Notes: generated from the sequence alone by a model not told the origin. A stretch of 64,000 bases of DNA from GCA-003244245 sp050700055 (GCA_050700055.1 JBOHGE010000007.1:81204-145203); one strand, 5' to 3'. Shown: positions 45,397-54,195, counted from the first letter of the stretch. A program made the numbers and translations.

Positions 45397-45468
45397 TGGG
45401 CGATACTGGGATCGAACCAGTGACCTCTTCGGTGTGAACGAAGCGCTCTCCCGCTGAGCTAATCGCCC
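45397..45468 (-). tRNA. tRNA-Val (anticodon CAC)
   Basis: The minus strand folds as a cloverleaf: acceptor GGGCGAT/ATCGCCC, D-arm with TAGCTCAG, anticodon stem CTTCG/CGAAG with loop TTCACAC (anticodon CAC, decodes GTG), T-arm with GGTTCGATCCC. Discriminator A; CCA is not encoded. It has the integrase gene against its 3' end. Confidence 0.95.
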
Positions 45469-45504
45469 CTCGCTGGCCGCTGGGGGCAGGAACACCATAC
45501 CGGA

Positions 45505-45918
45505 TCAGAACAACGGCGTACGCACCCAATCCCACTGCAGCCCGACCCAGCCGGCAACCAAGCCGAAGACGCCCAGCAGCCACAGCGTTGCCAGGACGAC
45601 GGCCCCGGTCAGGGCGATCACCCCCAAGCGTACGACAAGTGGCTGCCGGCGCATCCAGTCGGTCCAGGCGTCGTAGCGCGCCCGGACCCGATGCAGCACG
45701 CGCCGAGCCCAGTGGAACTCGGTTCCCAGGATCGCGAGGCCGGCGAACACGATCAGCCAACCCGGACCCGGATACGGGATCGCGATGATACCTGCGACGA
45801 GTACCGCCGTACCGACTATCCCCACCATGATCCGGTAAGCAAGATCGATACTTGGTCGGCGACGTATCCGCTCCCGGAAAGGGCTGTACCAGTGCTCGTG
45901 GTCAGTCCGGTCCACCGA
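45505..45918 (-). CDS. TIGR02611-type (PGPGW) membrane protein
   Basis: A protein of about 137 residues with HEHWYSPFRERIRRRPSIDLAYRIMVG, the PGPGW motif in AIPYPGPGWLIVFAGLAILGTEF, and a C-terminal helix pair. The start is uncertain: GTG at 45918 is used; a CTG near 45948 next to the anti-sigma stop would also fit. It follows the anti-sigma gene closely and is likely in its operon. Function unknown. Confidence 0.75.
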   Translation of the reverse strand, partial: SVDRTDHEHWYSPFRERIRRRPSIDLAYRIMVGIVGTAVLVAGIIAIPYPGPGWLIVFAGLAILGTEFHWARRVLHRVRARYDAWTDWMRRQPLVVRLGVIALTGAVVLATLWLLGVFGLVAGWVGLQWDWVRTPLF

Positions 45919-45944
45919 CTGCCGGGTTGCCTTCTTCTCAGCCG

Positions 45945-46739
45945 TCAGCTTCTCACCTGCCCGCTCGCCAGGACCACCGTTGGTGCCGCAGGAGTGCGTC
46001 GACCCGGTTCCAACGAGACAGCGTAGCCGGTGAAATCCCCAGCTCCCTGCACCGAGGGCACCGCGTGCAGCCCGGGTACATCCGTCGCCACGTCGAAGGC
46101 CGCCAGTGCGGTCGGTGGCCGGTCGCTCAATCCCCACAGCACATAGATCTGGTCTGACACCTGGTTAGCCGGCAGGCGGGTGGACACCACGTCGGCGCTA
46201 TCCCTGCTGGCCAGCACCATGCCTACCGCACCACCGTCAGCGCCGACCAAGGGCACCCGGACCACAGCCGGATCCGCCGCTCTGTGGATGGCCGCGGAGA
46301 TCTCCGTGACCTGACGCGCCGCCTGATTACGCTCCTCACCGAGTTGCGACACTCGCACGCCGAGCACCCCGACAGCGGCCACCAGAACCAATGCCGCAGC
46401 CACGGCCAACAAACCGGTACCGGATCGCAATGACACTCCTGCGTATCGTGTCGGCTGCGTCGGCGGTGGCAAGGGAAATGGCACAACCGGCGCAGCATGG
46501 CTGTCAATGGCGACTGCGAGCACCCGCTGTTCCAACTCGGCGCTGGGGACCATCTCCGGCACCGATAGGCCCAGTGAGGCGCAGACCTCTTCGGTCTCCG
46601 CAATGGTACGGGTACAGGTGGCACAGTCCGGCATGTGCGCAGCGACCAGAGACTCCTCGGCGGGCTCCAGAGCACGCAACGCCCACCCGACGGCCAAATC
46701 CCGGTGCGGGCAGTCGGCAACATACTGCTGGTTGTTCAC
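45945..46739 (-). CDS. Anti-sigma factor, zinc-binding RskA type
   Basis: The 264-residue protein has an N-terminal zinc anti-sigma domain (CPHRDLAVGWALRAL and H-x3-C-x2-C in HMPDCATC), one membrane helix (LLAVAAALVLVAAVGVLGV) and an outer RskA-like domain (VYVLWGLSDRPPTALAAFDV-like). It holds the partner sigma factor at the membrane until proteolysis releases it. Its ATG overlaps the sigma factor stop (ATGA). Confidence 0.92.
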   Translation of the reverse strand: MNNQQYVADCPHRDLAVGWALRALEPAEESLVAAHMPDCATCTRTIAETEEVCASLGLSVPEMVPSAELEQRVLAVAIDSHAAPVVPFPLPPPTQPTRYAGVSLRSGTGLLAVAAALVLVAAVGVLGVRVSQLGEERNQAARQVTEISAAIHRAADPAVVRVPLVGADGGAVGMVLASRDSADVVSTRLPANQVSDQIYVLWGLSDRPPTALAAFDVATDVPGLHAVPSVQGAGDFTGYAVSLEPGRRTPAAPTVVLASGQVRS

Positions 46740-47446
46740 CGGCTCACTTCCCTCACCATGCGGGCCTCGGCGACCAGTACATCCGGGCCCAACTGATCGG
46801 CAAGCAGCACGCGCAACCGCTGCACCGCGGTGAACATCCGGGACTTCACCGTGCCCAGCGGGACACCGGTCAGGACGGCGATCTCACGCTGAGTGTGCCC
46901 GCCGAAATACGCCAGGGCCAGCACCTGCCGCTGCTCGACCGGTAAGCGATGGAGCGCCGCACGCACTTGACCGGCCGCGACGCGGGCCATCGCCGCCTGG
47001 TCAGCACCCGGAACCGGCGTCGGCGACCAGTCCTCGCCTGCCTCCGGCGCAGCTACCATGCGGCGGCGGATGGTGCTTTCTCGGCGCACCGCGTCCACCG
47101 CTTTGTGGTGGATCAAGGTGAGCAACCAGGTGGCGAAGCCACCCCGCGACGGGTCGAAGCGGGCCGGATCTCGCCACAGCGTCAAGAACACCTCCTGCAC
47201 CACATCCTCGGCCAATCCCTCATCGGCGCAGATCCGGCGGGCCAAGGAGTAGCAGGGTCGGCCGAAGCGCTGATAAAGCACAGCCAGTGCCGCCCCGTCG
47301 GCATCGCTGAGTCGGCGCACAAGTTCAGCGTCAGACGGCTCTTCACTCGCACTGGAAGCCGACGAGGCAGGCTTTGCGGCGGCCCGCGCTCGGTCAGGCC
47401 GCGGAGCGCTCGATCGAGCCTCATCGGCCACCAGAGAGATCCTCAC
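46736..47446 (-). CDS. ECF RNA polymerase sigma factor (SigK-like)
   Basis: The 236-residue factor has a disordered N-terminal stretch (to about residue 40), region 2 (LAVLYQRFGRPCYSLARRICAD, EDVVQEVFLTLW, GFATWLLTLIHHKAVD) and region 4 (LPVEQRQVLALAYFGGHTQREIAVLTGVPLGTVKSRM). It pairs with the coupled zinc anti-sigma factor downstream. The target regulon is unknown; the start may be a later codon, since the first 35 residues are poorly conserved in type. Confidence 0.93.
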   Translation of the reverse strand: MRISLVADEARSSAPRPDRARAAAKPASSASSASEEPSDAELVRRLSDADGAALAVLYQRFGRPCYSLARRICADEGLAEDVVQEVFLTLWRDPARFDPSRGGFATWLLTLIHHKAVDAVRRESTIRRRMVAAPEAGEDWSPTPVPGADQAAMARVAAGQVRAALHRLPVEQRQVLALAYFGGHTQREIAVLTGVPLGTVKSRMFTAVQRLRVLLADQLGPDVLVAEARMVREVSR

Positions 47447-47677
47447 GTCGTACCTACGCCGGCCACCACCTACCGGTTCAGGTTAGTTGCCTTGCAGTAT
47501 CCCCGCTGGCGCCGGCCGGCAGACACGATGAGCGACGATAGTGCCGGGCCGAGCGAGAGTTCCTGCCCCGTCCGAGTGGTCTGTCTTAGGCATCCGGGCG
47601 TAGCTGCGCCGTCGGCGCGTCACAGCAACGAGAGTCAGTCGTTTCAGGGCCCGAAGGCATAGAAAGGAGCGATTACG

Positions 47678-48103
47678 ATGCGCAACGACCACGTGACTCT
47701 CCGTTCATCAGCGGTATTCGATCTGCTGGCCCCGCGCACTCCCGCGGTCCCTGTTCAGGTCGAGCTCCGTTACGACACTCGCGACCCCTACGCCATCGTC
47801 GCGGCGTTTCGCACCGGTCGAGCCGGCTGGGTCGAGTGGGTGTTCTCGCGTGATCTGCTCGCAGACGGCTTGCTCGCTCGCGCCGGTGACGGCGACGTAC
47901 GCATCCGCCCGAGTTCGGGTGATCCCGAGATCGTGGTGATGGAGCTCAGCTCCCCGTCCGGACACGCGGTCTTCGAGGCCAGCGCCCAACGGCTCGCCGA
48001 GTTCCTGGATGCCAGCTACGACATTGTCCTGCCGGGCAACGAGACCCGGTGGATGAACGTCGACGATGCACTCGATCAGATGATCGCCAACGACCTACCC
48101 TGA
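47678..48103 (+). CDS. ssgB: SsgA/SsgB-family sporulation and cell-division protein
   Basis: The 141-residue protein fits SsgA-like proteins: LRYDTRDPYAIVAAFRTGRAGWVEWVFSRDLLADGL, a GDVRIRPS segment, and LDASYDIVLPGNETRWMNVDDALDQM. SsgB recruits FtsZ to septum sites in sporulating actinomycetes. An AAAGGAG motif about 8 nt before the ATG gives a strong start. Whether this is SsgB or another SsgA-like protein cannot be settled without alignment. Confidence 0.9.
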   Translation: MRNDHVTLRSSAVFDLLAPRTPAVPVQVELRYDTRDPYAIVAAFRTGRAGWVEWVFSRDLLADGLLARAGDGDVRIRPSSGDPEIVVMELSSPSGHAVFEASAQRLAEFLDASYDIVLPGNETRWMNVDDALDQMIANDLP

Positions 48104-48188
48104 GCCCGGTTGATCCTGGCTTCCCGGATCGGCTACAGTTCTCACAGCACCGGGGTGGGGGGCCGGGTCGAACCCCGTCAAGGAGCAT

Positions 48189-48261
48189 GCGGACGTAGCG
48201 CAGCTGGTAGCGCATCACCTTGCCAAGGTGAGGGTCGCGGGTTCGAATCCCGTCGTCCGCT
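48189..48261 (+). tRNA. tRNA-Gly (anticodon GCC)
   Basis: Acceptor GCGGACG/CGTCCGC, D-arm TAGCGCAGCTGGTAGCGC, anticodon stem TCACC/GGTGA with loop TTGCCAA (GCC), T-arm GGGTTCGAATCCC, discriminator T. CCA not encoded. Confidence 0.95.
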
Positions 48262-48355
48262 CTGTGCGGCCCACCACGCCGGGCCGCCCCAGGAGCGGTT
48301 TTCCGAGGCGGCGGCCTGGGGTCGTCGGCTGTTGAAGCCCTCCGGCGTGAGGCGC

Positions 48356-48427
48356 GGCGGAGTGGCCGAGTGGCTTAGGCAAGGGCCTGCAAAGCCCTGT
48401 ACGCGGGTTCGATTCCCGCCTCCGCCT
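48356..48427 (+). tRNA. tRNA-Cys (anticodon GCA)
   Basis: Acceptor GGCGGAG/CTCCGCC, D-arm with GGCTTAGGC, anticodon stem AGGGC/GCCCT with loop CTGCAAA (GCA), T-arm GGGTTCGATTCCC, discriminator T as expected for Cys. Confidence 0.95.
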
Positions 48428-48428
48428 C

Positions 48429-48500
48429 GGGCGATTAGCTCAGTGGGAGAGCGCTTCCCTGACACGGAAGAGGCCACTGGTTCAATCCCAGTATCGCCCA
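48429..48500 (+). tRNA. tRNA-Val (anticodon GAC)
   Basis: Acceptor GGGCGAT/ATCGCCC, anticodon stem CTTCC/GGAAG with loop CTGACAC (GAC), T-arm GGTTCAATCCC, discriminator A. CCA follows at 48501-48503. It starts 1 nt after tRNA-Cys, so the Gly-Cys-Val genes are one transcript. It shares most of its sequence with the tRNA-Val(CAC) at 45397-45468. Confidence 0.95.
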
Positions 48501-48549
48501 CCAGCACCACCGGCAGCTGGATTGCCGGCTGAGAGCCGCTTTCGGCCGG

Positions 48550-48969
48550 TCACCATTGCGTGGCAAGCTGCTGGACCTGCCGGGCCCACTGCACCATCGG
48601 GTTGAGCTCGGCGAGGCGCTCGACCTGCCGGGACATCTGGACCACCGGGTTGAGCTCGGTGAGCCGCTGGACCTGCCGGGCCCACTGCACCACCGGGTTG
48701 AGCTCGGCCAACTGCTCCACCTGCCGGGCCCACTGCAGGATCGGGTTGAGCTCGGCTGACTGTTCCACCTGCCGGGCCCACTGGCCGATCGGATTGAACT
48801 CAGCAGGTTGCTCACCCTGGCTGGGCGTCGACACCGCCGGGGTGAGCGCCGCACGTCGCTCACCCTGCCTGGCGATCTGCCCTACCGGGTTGAGCGCGGC
48901 AAGCTGCTCGACCTGGCTGGCCCACTGCTCGACCGGGTTCAGCACAACGAGCTGCTGATAATAGATCAT
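48550..48969 (-). CDS. Small protein built of eight 16-residue repeats
   Basis: The 139-residue protein is a 9-residue leader (MIYYQQLVV) followed by eight units of exactly 16 residues, consensus LNPVVQWARQVEQLAE, and a QW end. Each unit looks like one amphipathic helix capped by Asn-Pro. No signal peptide or membrane segment. There is no ribosome site; TAGAAT lies 6 nt upstream of the ATG and could be a -10 box, giving a leaderless mRNA (inference). Units 2 and 3 are the most degenerate; the last four are closest to each other. It is divergent from the DivIVA-like gene. I do not recognise a family. Confidence 0.7.
   Translation of the reverse strand: MIYYQQLVVLNPVEQWASQVEQLAALNPVGQIARQGERRAALTPAVSTPSQGEQPAEFNPIGQWARQVEQSAELNPILQWARQVEQLAELNPVVQWARQVQRLTELNPVVQMSRQVERLAELNPMVQWARQVQQLATQW
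48559..48942 (-). repeat. Eight tandem 48-nt units inside the repeat protein gene
   Basis: On the plus strand the period is 48 nt, each unit resembling CGGGTTGAGCTCGG then a GACCTGCCGGGCCCACTG-like half. The repeats keep the reading frame and the amino-acid pattern while third positions vary, which points to selection on the protein. Confidence 0.85.
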
Positions 48970-49022
48970 TCAGCCATTCTAGGGGCCGGCTACTCCAACC
49001 GGGCCACAAAAGTCATCCTGTT

Positions 49023-50009
49023 GTGACCGTGACCACTCAACTACCATCAGTGCTCATGCGCGAACATCGGGATGACGATGACTTGGTCCCCCTGCACCAG
49101 CCCTTTGACAGAGCGTTACGCGGATTCAACCGACGTCAGGTCCTCGAGCATCTCGAATCACTCGACAGCCGGATCGTGATGATGGCCGCCGACCGGGATG
49201 CGGCACTGGCGCAGGTCGCTGAGCTCAGCAAGGCGCTGAGCCGGCTCAGCTCGGAAAGCGAGTTGCTCCGACATCTGCGGCAGGCGGCCGAGCAGGCGAA
49301 TTCTCAGGTCGAGCGCATGCTGAAGTCACCGATGAGCGAAGCCAGCGCCCGAGTACAACAGGTCATGCGGCTGGCGCAAGAGGAGGTGACCGAGCTCAAG
49401 ACCAGCGCCGAGGGTGAGATCGCCGCTCAGCGAGCCCGGGCCGACCAGGAGATCGCCGCGCTGAAGGCCCGGGCTGAACAGGAGATCACGCGGCTGCGAG
49501 CGCGGGTCAGCAGCGAGACCGAGGCGCTGTTCGAGCACACGAGACAGCACTGCGACCGGCTCGAGGCGGATTCCACTCGACAGCGCGAGGTCGCCGAGCA
49601 GGAAGCGGCGCAGACGATCGCCCGGCGTGATGCGGAGGCGAGCACCCGGATCCGGGACGACGAGCGGCGCAGTATCGCCGGCTTGCACCTGATGCTGCAC
49701 ATCGTCGGGGATCAGCTGGCGACTCGGGCTCGCGCCATCGAGCGACACGAGGCCGCGCTGCGCGAGTTGCGAGCCCAGGTCCACCAGGAGCGGGCTGCGC
49801 TGGAGGCGTTACGGGCTGAGGCCACTGCCGCGCTGACCATCACCCACCAACTCGTGACGGAAGCGATCGGTCAGGTCAGGCAGACCGCGATCGAGCATCC
49901 CGAGGAGTCCGTGCACGTGCCGACCCAGCGCAGTGCCGCAGGCGGGACGGTCTACCTGCTGAACGCCGCAGCCGAGGAGCGACGGTCCCCGCGCACTCCC
50001 AGTGGCTGA
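49023..50009 (+). CDS. DivIVA-like long coiled-coil protein
   Basis: The 328-residue protein has an N-terminal DivIVA-type element (FDRALRGFNRRQVLEHLESLDSRI, residues 28-52) followed by about 220 residues of coiled coil rich in Ala, Glu and Arg (EVTELKTSAEGEIAAQRARAD and similar), then a short tail. Such proteins organise polar growth or the cytoskeleton in actinomycetes. GTG at 49023 is used; ATG at 49056 (MREHRDDDDLVPL) is an alternative. Its end overlaps rocD by 8 nt. Confidence 0.8.
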   Translation: MTVTTQLPSVLMREHRDDDDLVPLHQPFDRALRGFNRRQVLEHLESLDSRIVMMAADRDAALAQVAELSKALSRLSSESELLRHLRQAAEQANSQVERMLKSPMSEASARVQQVMRLAQEEVTELKTSAEGEIAAQRARADQEIAALKARAEQEITRLRARVSSETEALFEHTRQHCDRLEADSTRQREVAEQEAAQTIARRDAEASTRIRDDERRSIAGLHLMLHIVGDQLATRARAIERHEAALRELRAQVHQERAALEALRAEATAALTITHQLVTEAIGQVRQTAIEHPEESVHVPTQRSAAGGTVYLLNAAAEERRSPRTPSG

Positions 50010-51213
50010 TCCGGCGAGTACGTCAACGTTCATCGCCGCCGACGAGCGGTGGAGCACGCACAATTACCACCCACTACCGGTAGTGATCACGTCTGGCGAC
50101 GGTGCCTGGGTCACCGATGTGACCGGCCGGCGTTACCTCGATTTCCTCGCTGGTTATTCGGCATTGAACTTCGGGCACCGGCATCCGGCCCTGGTGGCCG
50201 CTGCGATACACCAGCTGGGGCGAGTAACGCTGACCTCGCGCGCGTTTCACCACGACTTGCTCGGCGCGTTCTGCCAGGAACTCGCCGAGCTGACCGCAAC
50301 CGAGATGGTGCTCCCGATGAACTCCGGCGCCGAGGCCGTCGAGTCCGCAATCAAGGTGGCTCGGCTGTGGGCCCACCGGGTCAAGGGCGTCCCGGACGGC
50401 AGCGCGGAGATCGTGGCGGCGAGCGGCAACTTTCACGGTCGCACCACCACCATCGTGTCGTTGTCCACCGACGAGGTCGCCCGCGCGGGATTCGGCCCGT
50501 TCACCCCGGGCTTCGTGGTGGTGCCCTACGGGGACCTCGACGCGCTACGCGCCGCGATCACGACCCGGACGGCGGCGGTGCTCGTCGAGCCGGTGCAGGG
50601 CGAGGCCGGGGTTCTGGTGCCGCCATCGGGTTACCTGGCCGGGGTCCGCGCGGCCTGCGACGACGCGGGGGCGCTGCTGATCGCCGACGAGATCCAGTCC
50701 GGGCTGGCCCGCACCGGGCAGCTGCTGGCCCTGGATCATGAAGGGGTCCGGGCGGACCTGTACACGTTGGGCAAAGCACTGGGCGGGGGGATCCTGCCGG
50801 TCTCGGCGGTGGTCGGGCGGCGGGCGGTGCTGGGCGTGTTACGGCCCGGGGAGCACGGGTCGACCTTCGGTGGCAATCCGCTGGCCTGCGCGGTCGGCCG
50901 GGCGGTGATCGCGCTGCTGGCCACCGGCGAGTTCCAGACCCGCGCCCGGCAGTTGGGCACCCACCTGCACGCCCGGCTGGCCGACCTGATCGGGCCCGGG
51001 GTGGCGCGGGTCACCGGGCGTGGGCTGTGGGCCGGCGTACACCTCGCTCCCGGCGGGCCGAGCGGCCGGCAGGCAGCCGAGGCGCTGCTGGCCCGCGGCG
51101 TGCTGTGCACCCAGACCCACACCACCACCCTCCGCATAGCCCCCCCACTGGTGATCACCCCACCCGACCTGGACCAAGCCCTGGACACGATCACCGACGT
51201 ACTCGCCCGCTGA
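50002..51213 (+). CDS. rocD: Ornithine aminotransferase
   Basis: This 403-residue class III PLP enzyme converts ornithine and 2-oxoglutarate to glutamate semialdehyde and glutamate. Key parts are NYHPLPVVITSGDGAWVTDVTG, PMNSGAEAVESAIK, GNFHGRTTTIVS, VLVEPVQGEAGV, LLIADEIQSGLARTG and the PLP-binding Lys in LYTLGKALGGG. The GTG at 50002 overlaps the previous gene. No other arginine catabolism gene is adjacent. Confidence 0.92.
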   Translation: MADPASTSTFIAADERWSTHNYHPLPVVITSGDGAWVTDVTGRRYLDFLAGYSALNFGHRHPALVAAAIHQLGRVTLTSRAFHHDLLGAFCQELAELTATEMVLPMNSGAEAVESAIKVARLWAHRVKGVPDGSAEIVAASGNFHGRTTTIVSLSTDEVARAGFGPFTPGFVVVPYGDLDALRAAITTRTAAVLVEPVQGEAGVLVPPSGYLAGVRAACDDAGALLIADEIQSGLARTGQLLALDHEGVRADLYTLGKALGGGILPVSAVVGRRAVLGVLRPGEHGSTFGGNPLACAVGRAVIALLATGEFQTRARQLGTHLHARLADLIGPGVARVTGRGLWAGVHLAPGGPSGRQAAEALLARGVLCTQTHTTTLRIAPPLVITPPDLDQALDTITDVLAR

Positions 51214-51267
51214 GCTCAGCACAGCGCCATCCACTCACCGCCGGCTCACCGTGGTACTGCCAGAATC

Positions 51268-52824
51268 GTGCCCGTGCGCCCGATCCGGCGGTGTTTGGGA
51301 GTGCTGCTGTTGGTGCTTACGGGGGGATGCACCGCGGGGCCCTCGGACCGGCCTGCGGTGGCGGTGCGCGACGACAACCTGCAACCGCAACACGCCATCC
51401 AGGTTGCACCCAGCAGCCCCCCACTGCCACCCCCCGGCGAGTACTACCGTGACTCGCTGGCCTGGCGGGACTGCACCAACGAGATCGTTACCGCGCTGGG
51501 CGTGCCCAGCCCTCGACGGGTGGAGTGCAGCGAGCTGCGGGTCGACGCCACGGTGGCCAGGCCGGCGTTCGGGAATTCCCTCAAGCTGGACATCGCCCGG
51601 GTCGGCGACGGCCCGGCCCCGCTGGTGGTGCTCGGCGAGCCGGCCGAGGAGCCCGGCACGGTCCGGGCCGCCCGGCTGGCCCAGCAACTGCCACCCGGCC
51701 TGCTGGACCGTTTCACCTTGATCGGGCTGGCTCGCCGCGGCACCGGACCGAGCGAGCCGCTGGACTGCATACCGGGAACCAGCCGGAGCCGGATCGTCGG
51801 CGTCGACCCCGACGTCAGCGAGCCCGGGAAGCTGGACTCGCTGCTCGACGCCACCCGCGCCGCCATCCAGACCTGCGTGCAGGACCTCGGTGAGGTGCTC
51901 ACGGCGATCAACTCCACGGGCACCGCCGACGACCTCGAGCAGCTGCGAGTCACTCTCAACGCGCCGGTCCTCAACGTGGTCGCACACGGCGAGGCGTCCC
52001 GGGCCGTCATCGAGTTCCTCCACCGGTATCCCACCTCGGTCGGGCGGGTGGTGCTCGACGGTTCCGTCGATCCCCAGCTGGACGACGTGACCGCGGCCGA
52101 GACCGCCCTGGTAGCCGTCGACGCCGGCTACACCGCGTTCGCCGCGGACTGCGTGCAGCGCGGCTGCCCGCTGGGATCCGATCCTCGGGCCGCCCTGCTG
52201 GCCTTGGCCCAGACGCTGCGGCAAACCCCGCTACCGGTCAACGGGCAACAGATCACCGCGGGCACCGCCTACCAAGCGGTCCTCGAGACAATCGGTGACC
52301 CGCAACGCTGGACCCAGCTGTCCAGTGCCCTGGCGACGGCCCGCGATGGTGACGGGGCGCAGCTGGCCGCGCTGGTGGAGCCGACGCTGGCCGAAACCCG
52401 CGGGCTGCTGCCGGCGCGCTTCGATCCCGCGCTGGCCACCCACTGCAACGACACCACGACCCGGGTACCACCCGAGCGGGTGCAACAGCTGGCGGCGCAG
52501 TGGCGGCAGCGTTCGGCACTGTTCGGGCCGCTGTTCGCGCAGCGCCTGGTGCTGTGCAGCGCGTGGCCGGTGCCCGCGCCACCACCAGCGGGGCCGGGTG
52601 ACCGGGCGCTGCCGCCGGTACTCGTCGTGGCCACGGCCGGAGACCCGGTGACCCCGGCCGAATGGGCTAGGCGCACCGCGCAGTCGCTGCCGTCGGGCAC
52701 CCTGGTGATCTGGCAGGGGCAGGCGCACGGCGCACTGCCCGGTAGCCCCTGCACAGTCGACCTGGTCAGCCGTTTCCTGCTGGATGCCTCGATACCCCGG
52801 CAGGGCACGCTCTGCCCGCCGTGA
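51268..52824 (+). CDS. Alpha/beta-hydrolase-like lipoprotein without nucleophile Ser
   Basis: The 518-residue protein has a lipoprotein signal (LGVLLLVLTGGCTAG, Cys near residue 21) and the TAP-like hydrolase layout: DRFTLIGLARRGTGPSEPLDC, then the strand-elbow VVAHGEASRAVIEFLHRYP and VGRVVLDGSVDP, and a C-terminal TAP-like part with VVATAGDPVTPAEWARR (Asp) and GQAHGALPGS (His). Family enzymes have G-x-S-x-G at the elbow; here it reads GEASR, with Ala at the Ser position. Catalysis by the usual mechanism is therefore doubtful. Confidence 0.8.
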   Translation: MPVRPIRRCLGVLLLVLTGGCTAGPSDRPAVAVRDDNLQPQHAIQVAPSSPPLPPPGEYYRDSLAWRDCTNEIVTALGVPSPRRVECSELRVDATVARPAFGNSLKLDIARVGDGPAPLVVLGEPAEEPGTVRAARLAQQLPPGLLDRFTLIGLARRGTGPSEPLDCIPGTSRSRIVGVDPDVSEPGKLDSLLDATRAAIQTCVQDLGEVLTAINSTGTADDLEQLRVTLNAPVLNVVAHGEASRAVIEFLHRYPTSVGRVVLDGSVDPQLDDVTAAETALVAVDAGYTAFAADCVQRGCPLGSDPRAALLALAQTLRQTPLPVNGQQITAGTAYQAVLETIGDPQRWTQLSSALATARDGDGAQLAALVEPTLAETRGLLPARFDPALATHCNDTTTRVPPERVQQLAAQWRQRSALFGPLFAQRLVLCSAWPVPAPPPAGPGDRALPPVLVVATAGDPVTPAEWARRTAQSLPSGTLVIWQGQAHGALPGSPCTVDLVSRFLLDASIPRQGTLCPP

Positions 52825-53225
52825 TCAGCTCATGATCACAGTTTGGGTGCCGTCAGCGACATCCCGTGTCATTCCCGGCACCTAAACCGCGATCATGCTC
52901 CGCAAGCAGTTGCGATCGCCAGCACGGCAGCCTGGGTGTCCAGTTTGCCCACTACCGGTGATCTTGCCAAAAGTGAGTCCCGACCTGCGGCGATTCCGGA
53001 ATTGAGATCTTTGTTTTCGCAGCTCGGCTGACCGGCTATCAGCCACGCGGTGATTGCGGGCACGCGGGCCGTGCCGGGCACGCCACGCAGAGCGCGACCG
53101 CAGCCCGCAGTCGCACGACGCCGTCGGGATCCACGGCGCTCAGTGTCCACCACTAGGCGCCGCGTAGCCTCGCATCCACCTCCTCACCGGGGCATCGGTG
53201 GGGGGTTCCGGTGAGGAGAGGGCTC
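52825..53225. other. Gene-free region before the Fic island
   Basis: About 400 nt with no credible gene or RNA. Short frames on both strands read as random. It is probably the boundary between core DNA and the island. Confidence 0.45.
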
Positions 53226-53895
53226 GTGTCCGACATGGACGACAGCCGCGCGCAGCCAAACATCGGCGAGCGCATCAGGCGACTGCGCAACGGCGTGCTG
53301 ATGACACAGGACGACCTGGCGACGGCAGCCGGGGTATCCACCGATTTGGTACGCAAACTGGAGCAGGGCCGGCGGCACACCGCTTCTGATCGGGAGCCTT
53401 CACCGCATCGCGTCAGCGCTCGACGTCGACCTCGGCGAGCTGCTCGGCCGCGACAAGATGCCCGATGCTGCGCCGGATGCTGGCGTTGTCGCGCTCCGGC
53501 AGGCGGTTGCCGATGTGGCTGACCTGCTCGGCGACGTGGAGGGTGAGCCGCTGTCGCTGCGGGACGCTGAGCGATCAGTCACTTATCTCTGGGGCGCGTA
53601 CTGGAGCGGCAAGATTCCGGGGCGTCACCGACTCGATGTCACTGTCAGTGAGGTCCGCGGAAGGACTAGCACATCCGTAGACAGACCACCCCAGCCCCCG
53701 GGCACATCAGCACCAGAACAGACCACCAGCCGGGCACCTGGGCGCGGCGCAGCGGACCCCCGTACCGCAGGCCCGGCCACCACACGCGACCGGCCACCTC
53801 ACCCACAACCCACGCCCGGTCAGGCCACGTCGGTCGACGTGGCCTTCAACGACTACCGGAGATCTGCGCCCGGAGCCCGCCGAGCGGTGTCGTGA
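53226..53895 (+). pseudogene. XRE-family regulator, frameshifted
   Basis: GTG at 53226 (GAGGAGAGGG upstream) starts a protein with a clear helix-turn-helix: NIGERIRRLRNGVLMTQDDLATAAGVSTDLVRKLEQGRRH. An extra base near 53387 shifts the frame; the next frame continues SLHRIASALDVDLGELLGRDK, then PDAGVVALRQAVADVADLLGD and LRDAERSVTYLWGAYWSGK. Relatives continue past this point; here it turns into Pro/Thr-rich sequence, so the C-terminal domain is lost too. Confidence 0.75.
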
Positions 53896-54179
53896 TTCCA
53901 CCATGGAGCCTTGACGCGCAGCGTGTCGCTTCGTAACCCTACGTGCTGCTGCCGCCGTCAGTGGCGGCAGAGAGGTCCGGGGGCGTCGGCCAAGGCCAAC
54001 ACGCAAGCGCACGCGCGGCGGTCGGCGCCCCCGGCCGAAGTACAGGACTAGCGGCCCCATCCGTAACCCGCTTGCGTGAGCGGGCTAGAACAGAGCGTGA
54101 CCGTAAGTCAACCGTGATCAAGAGACAGCCTGCATGTGTGCCCGAAATGTTCCTGTTCGTAGGCCGATCGCCAAGGTTG

Positions 54180-54195
54180 TGTGACGCACGTCACA
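54180..54195. promoter_or_regulatory. Perfect CRP/FNR-type operator
   Basis: TGTGACGCACGTCACA fits TGTGA-N6-TCACA exactly and is itself a near-complete palindrome. This is the site type bound by CRP-family proteins, including actinobacterial GlxR/Crp. It lies about 65 nt before the Fic gene frame, in AT-richer DNA with a TATAT-like -10 candidate downstream. Confidence 0.65.

Noticed and set aside
48559..48942. CRISPR array
   Set aside because: The 48-nt units are tandem coding repeats without unique spacers.
48556..48958. Plus-strand repeat frames opposite the 16-residue repeat protein
   Set aside because: They also repeat because the DNA does, but they are Cys/Ser/Thr/Arg- or His/Leu-rich and lack a regular amphipathic pattern; the minus frame has ATG, a -10-like box and a conserved protein pattern.
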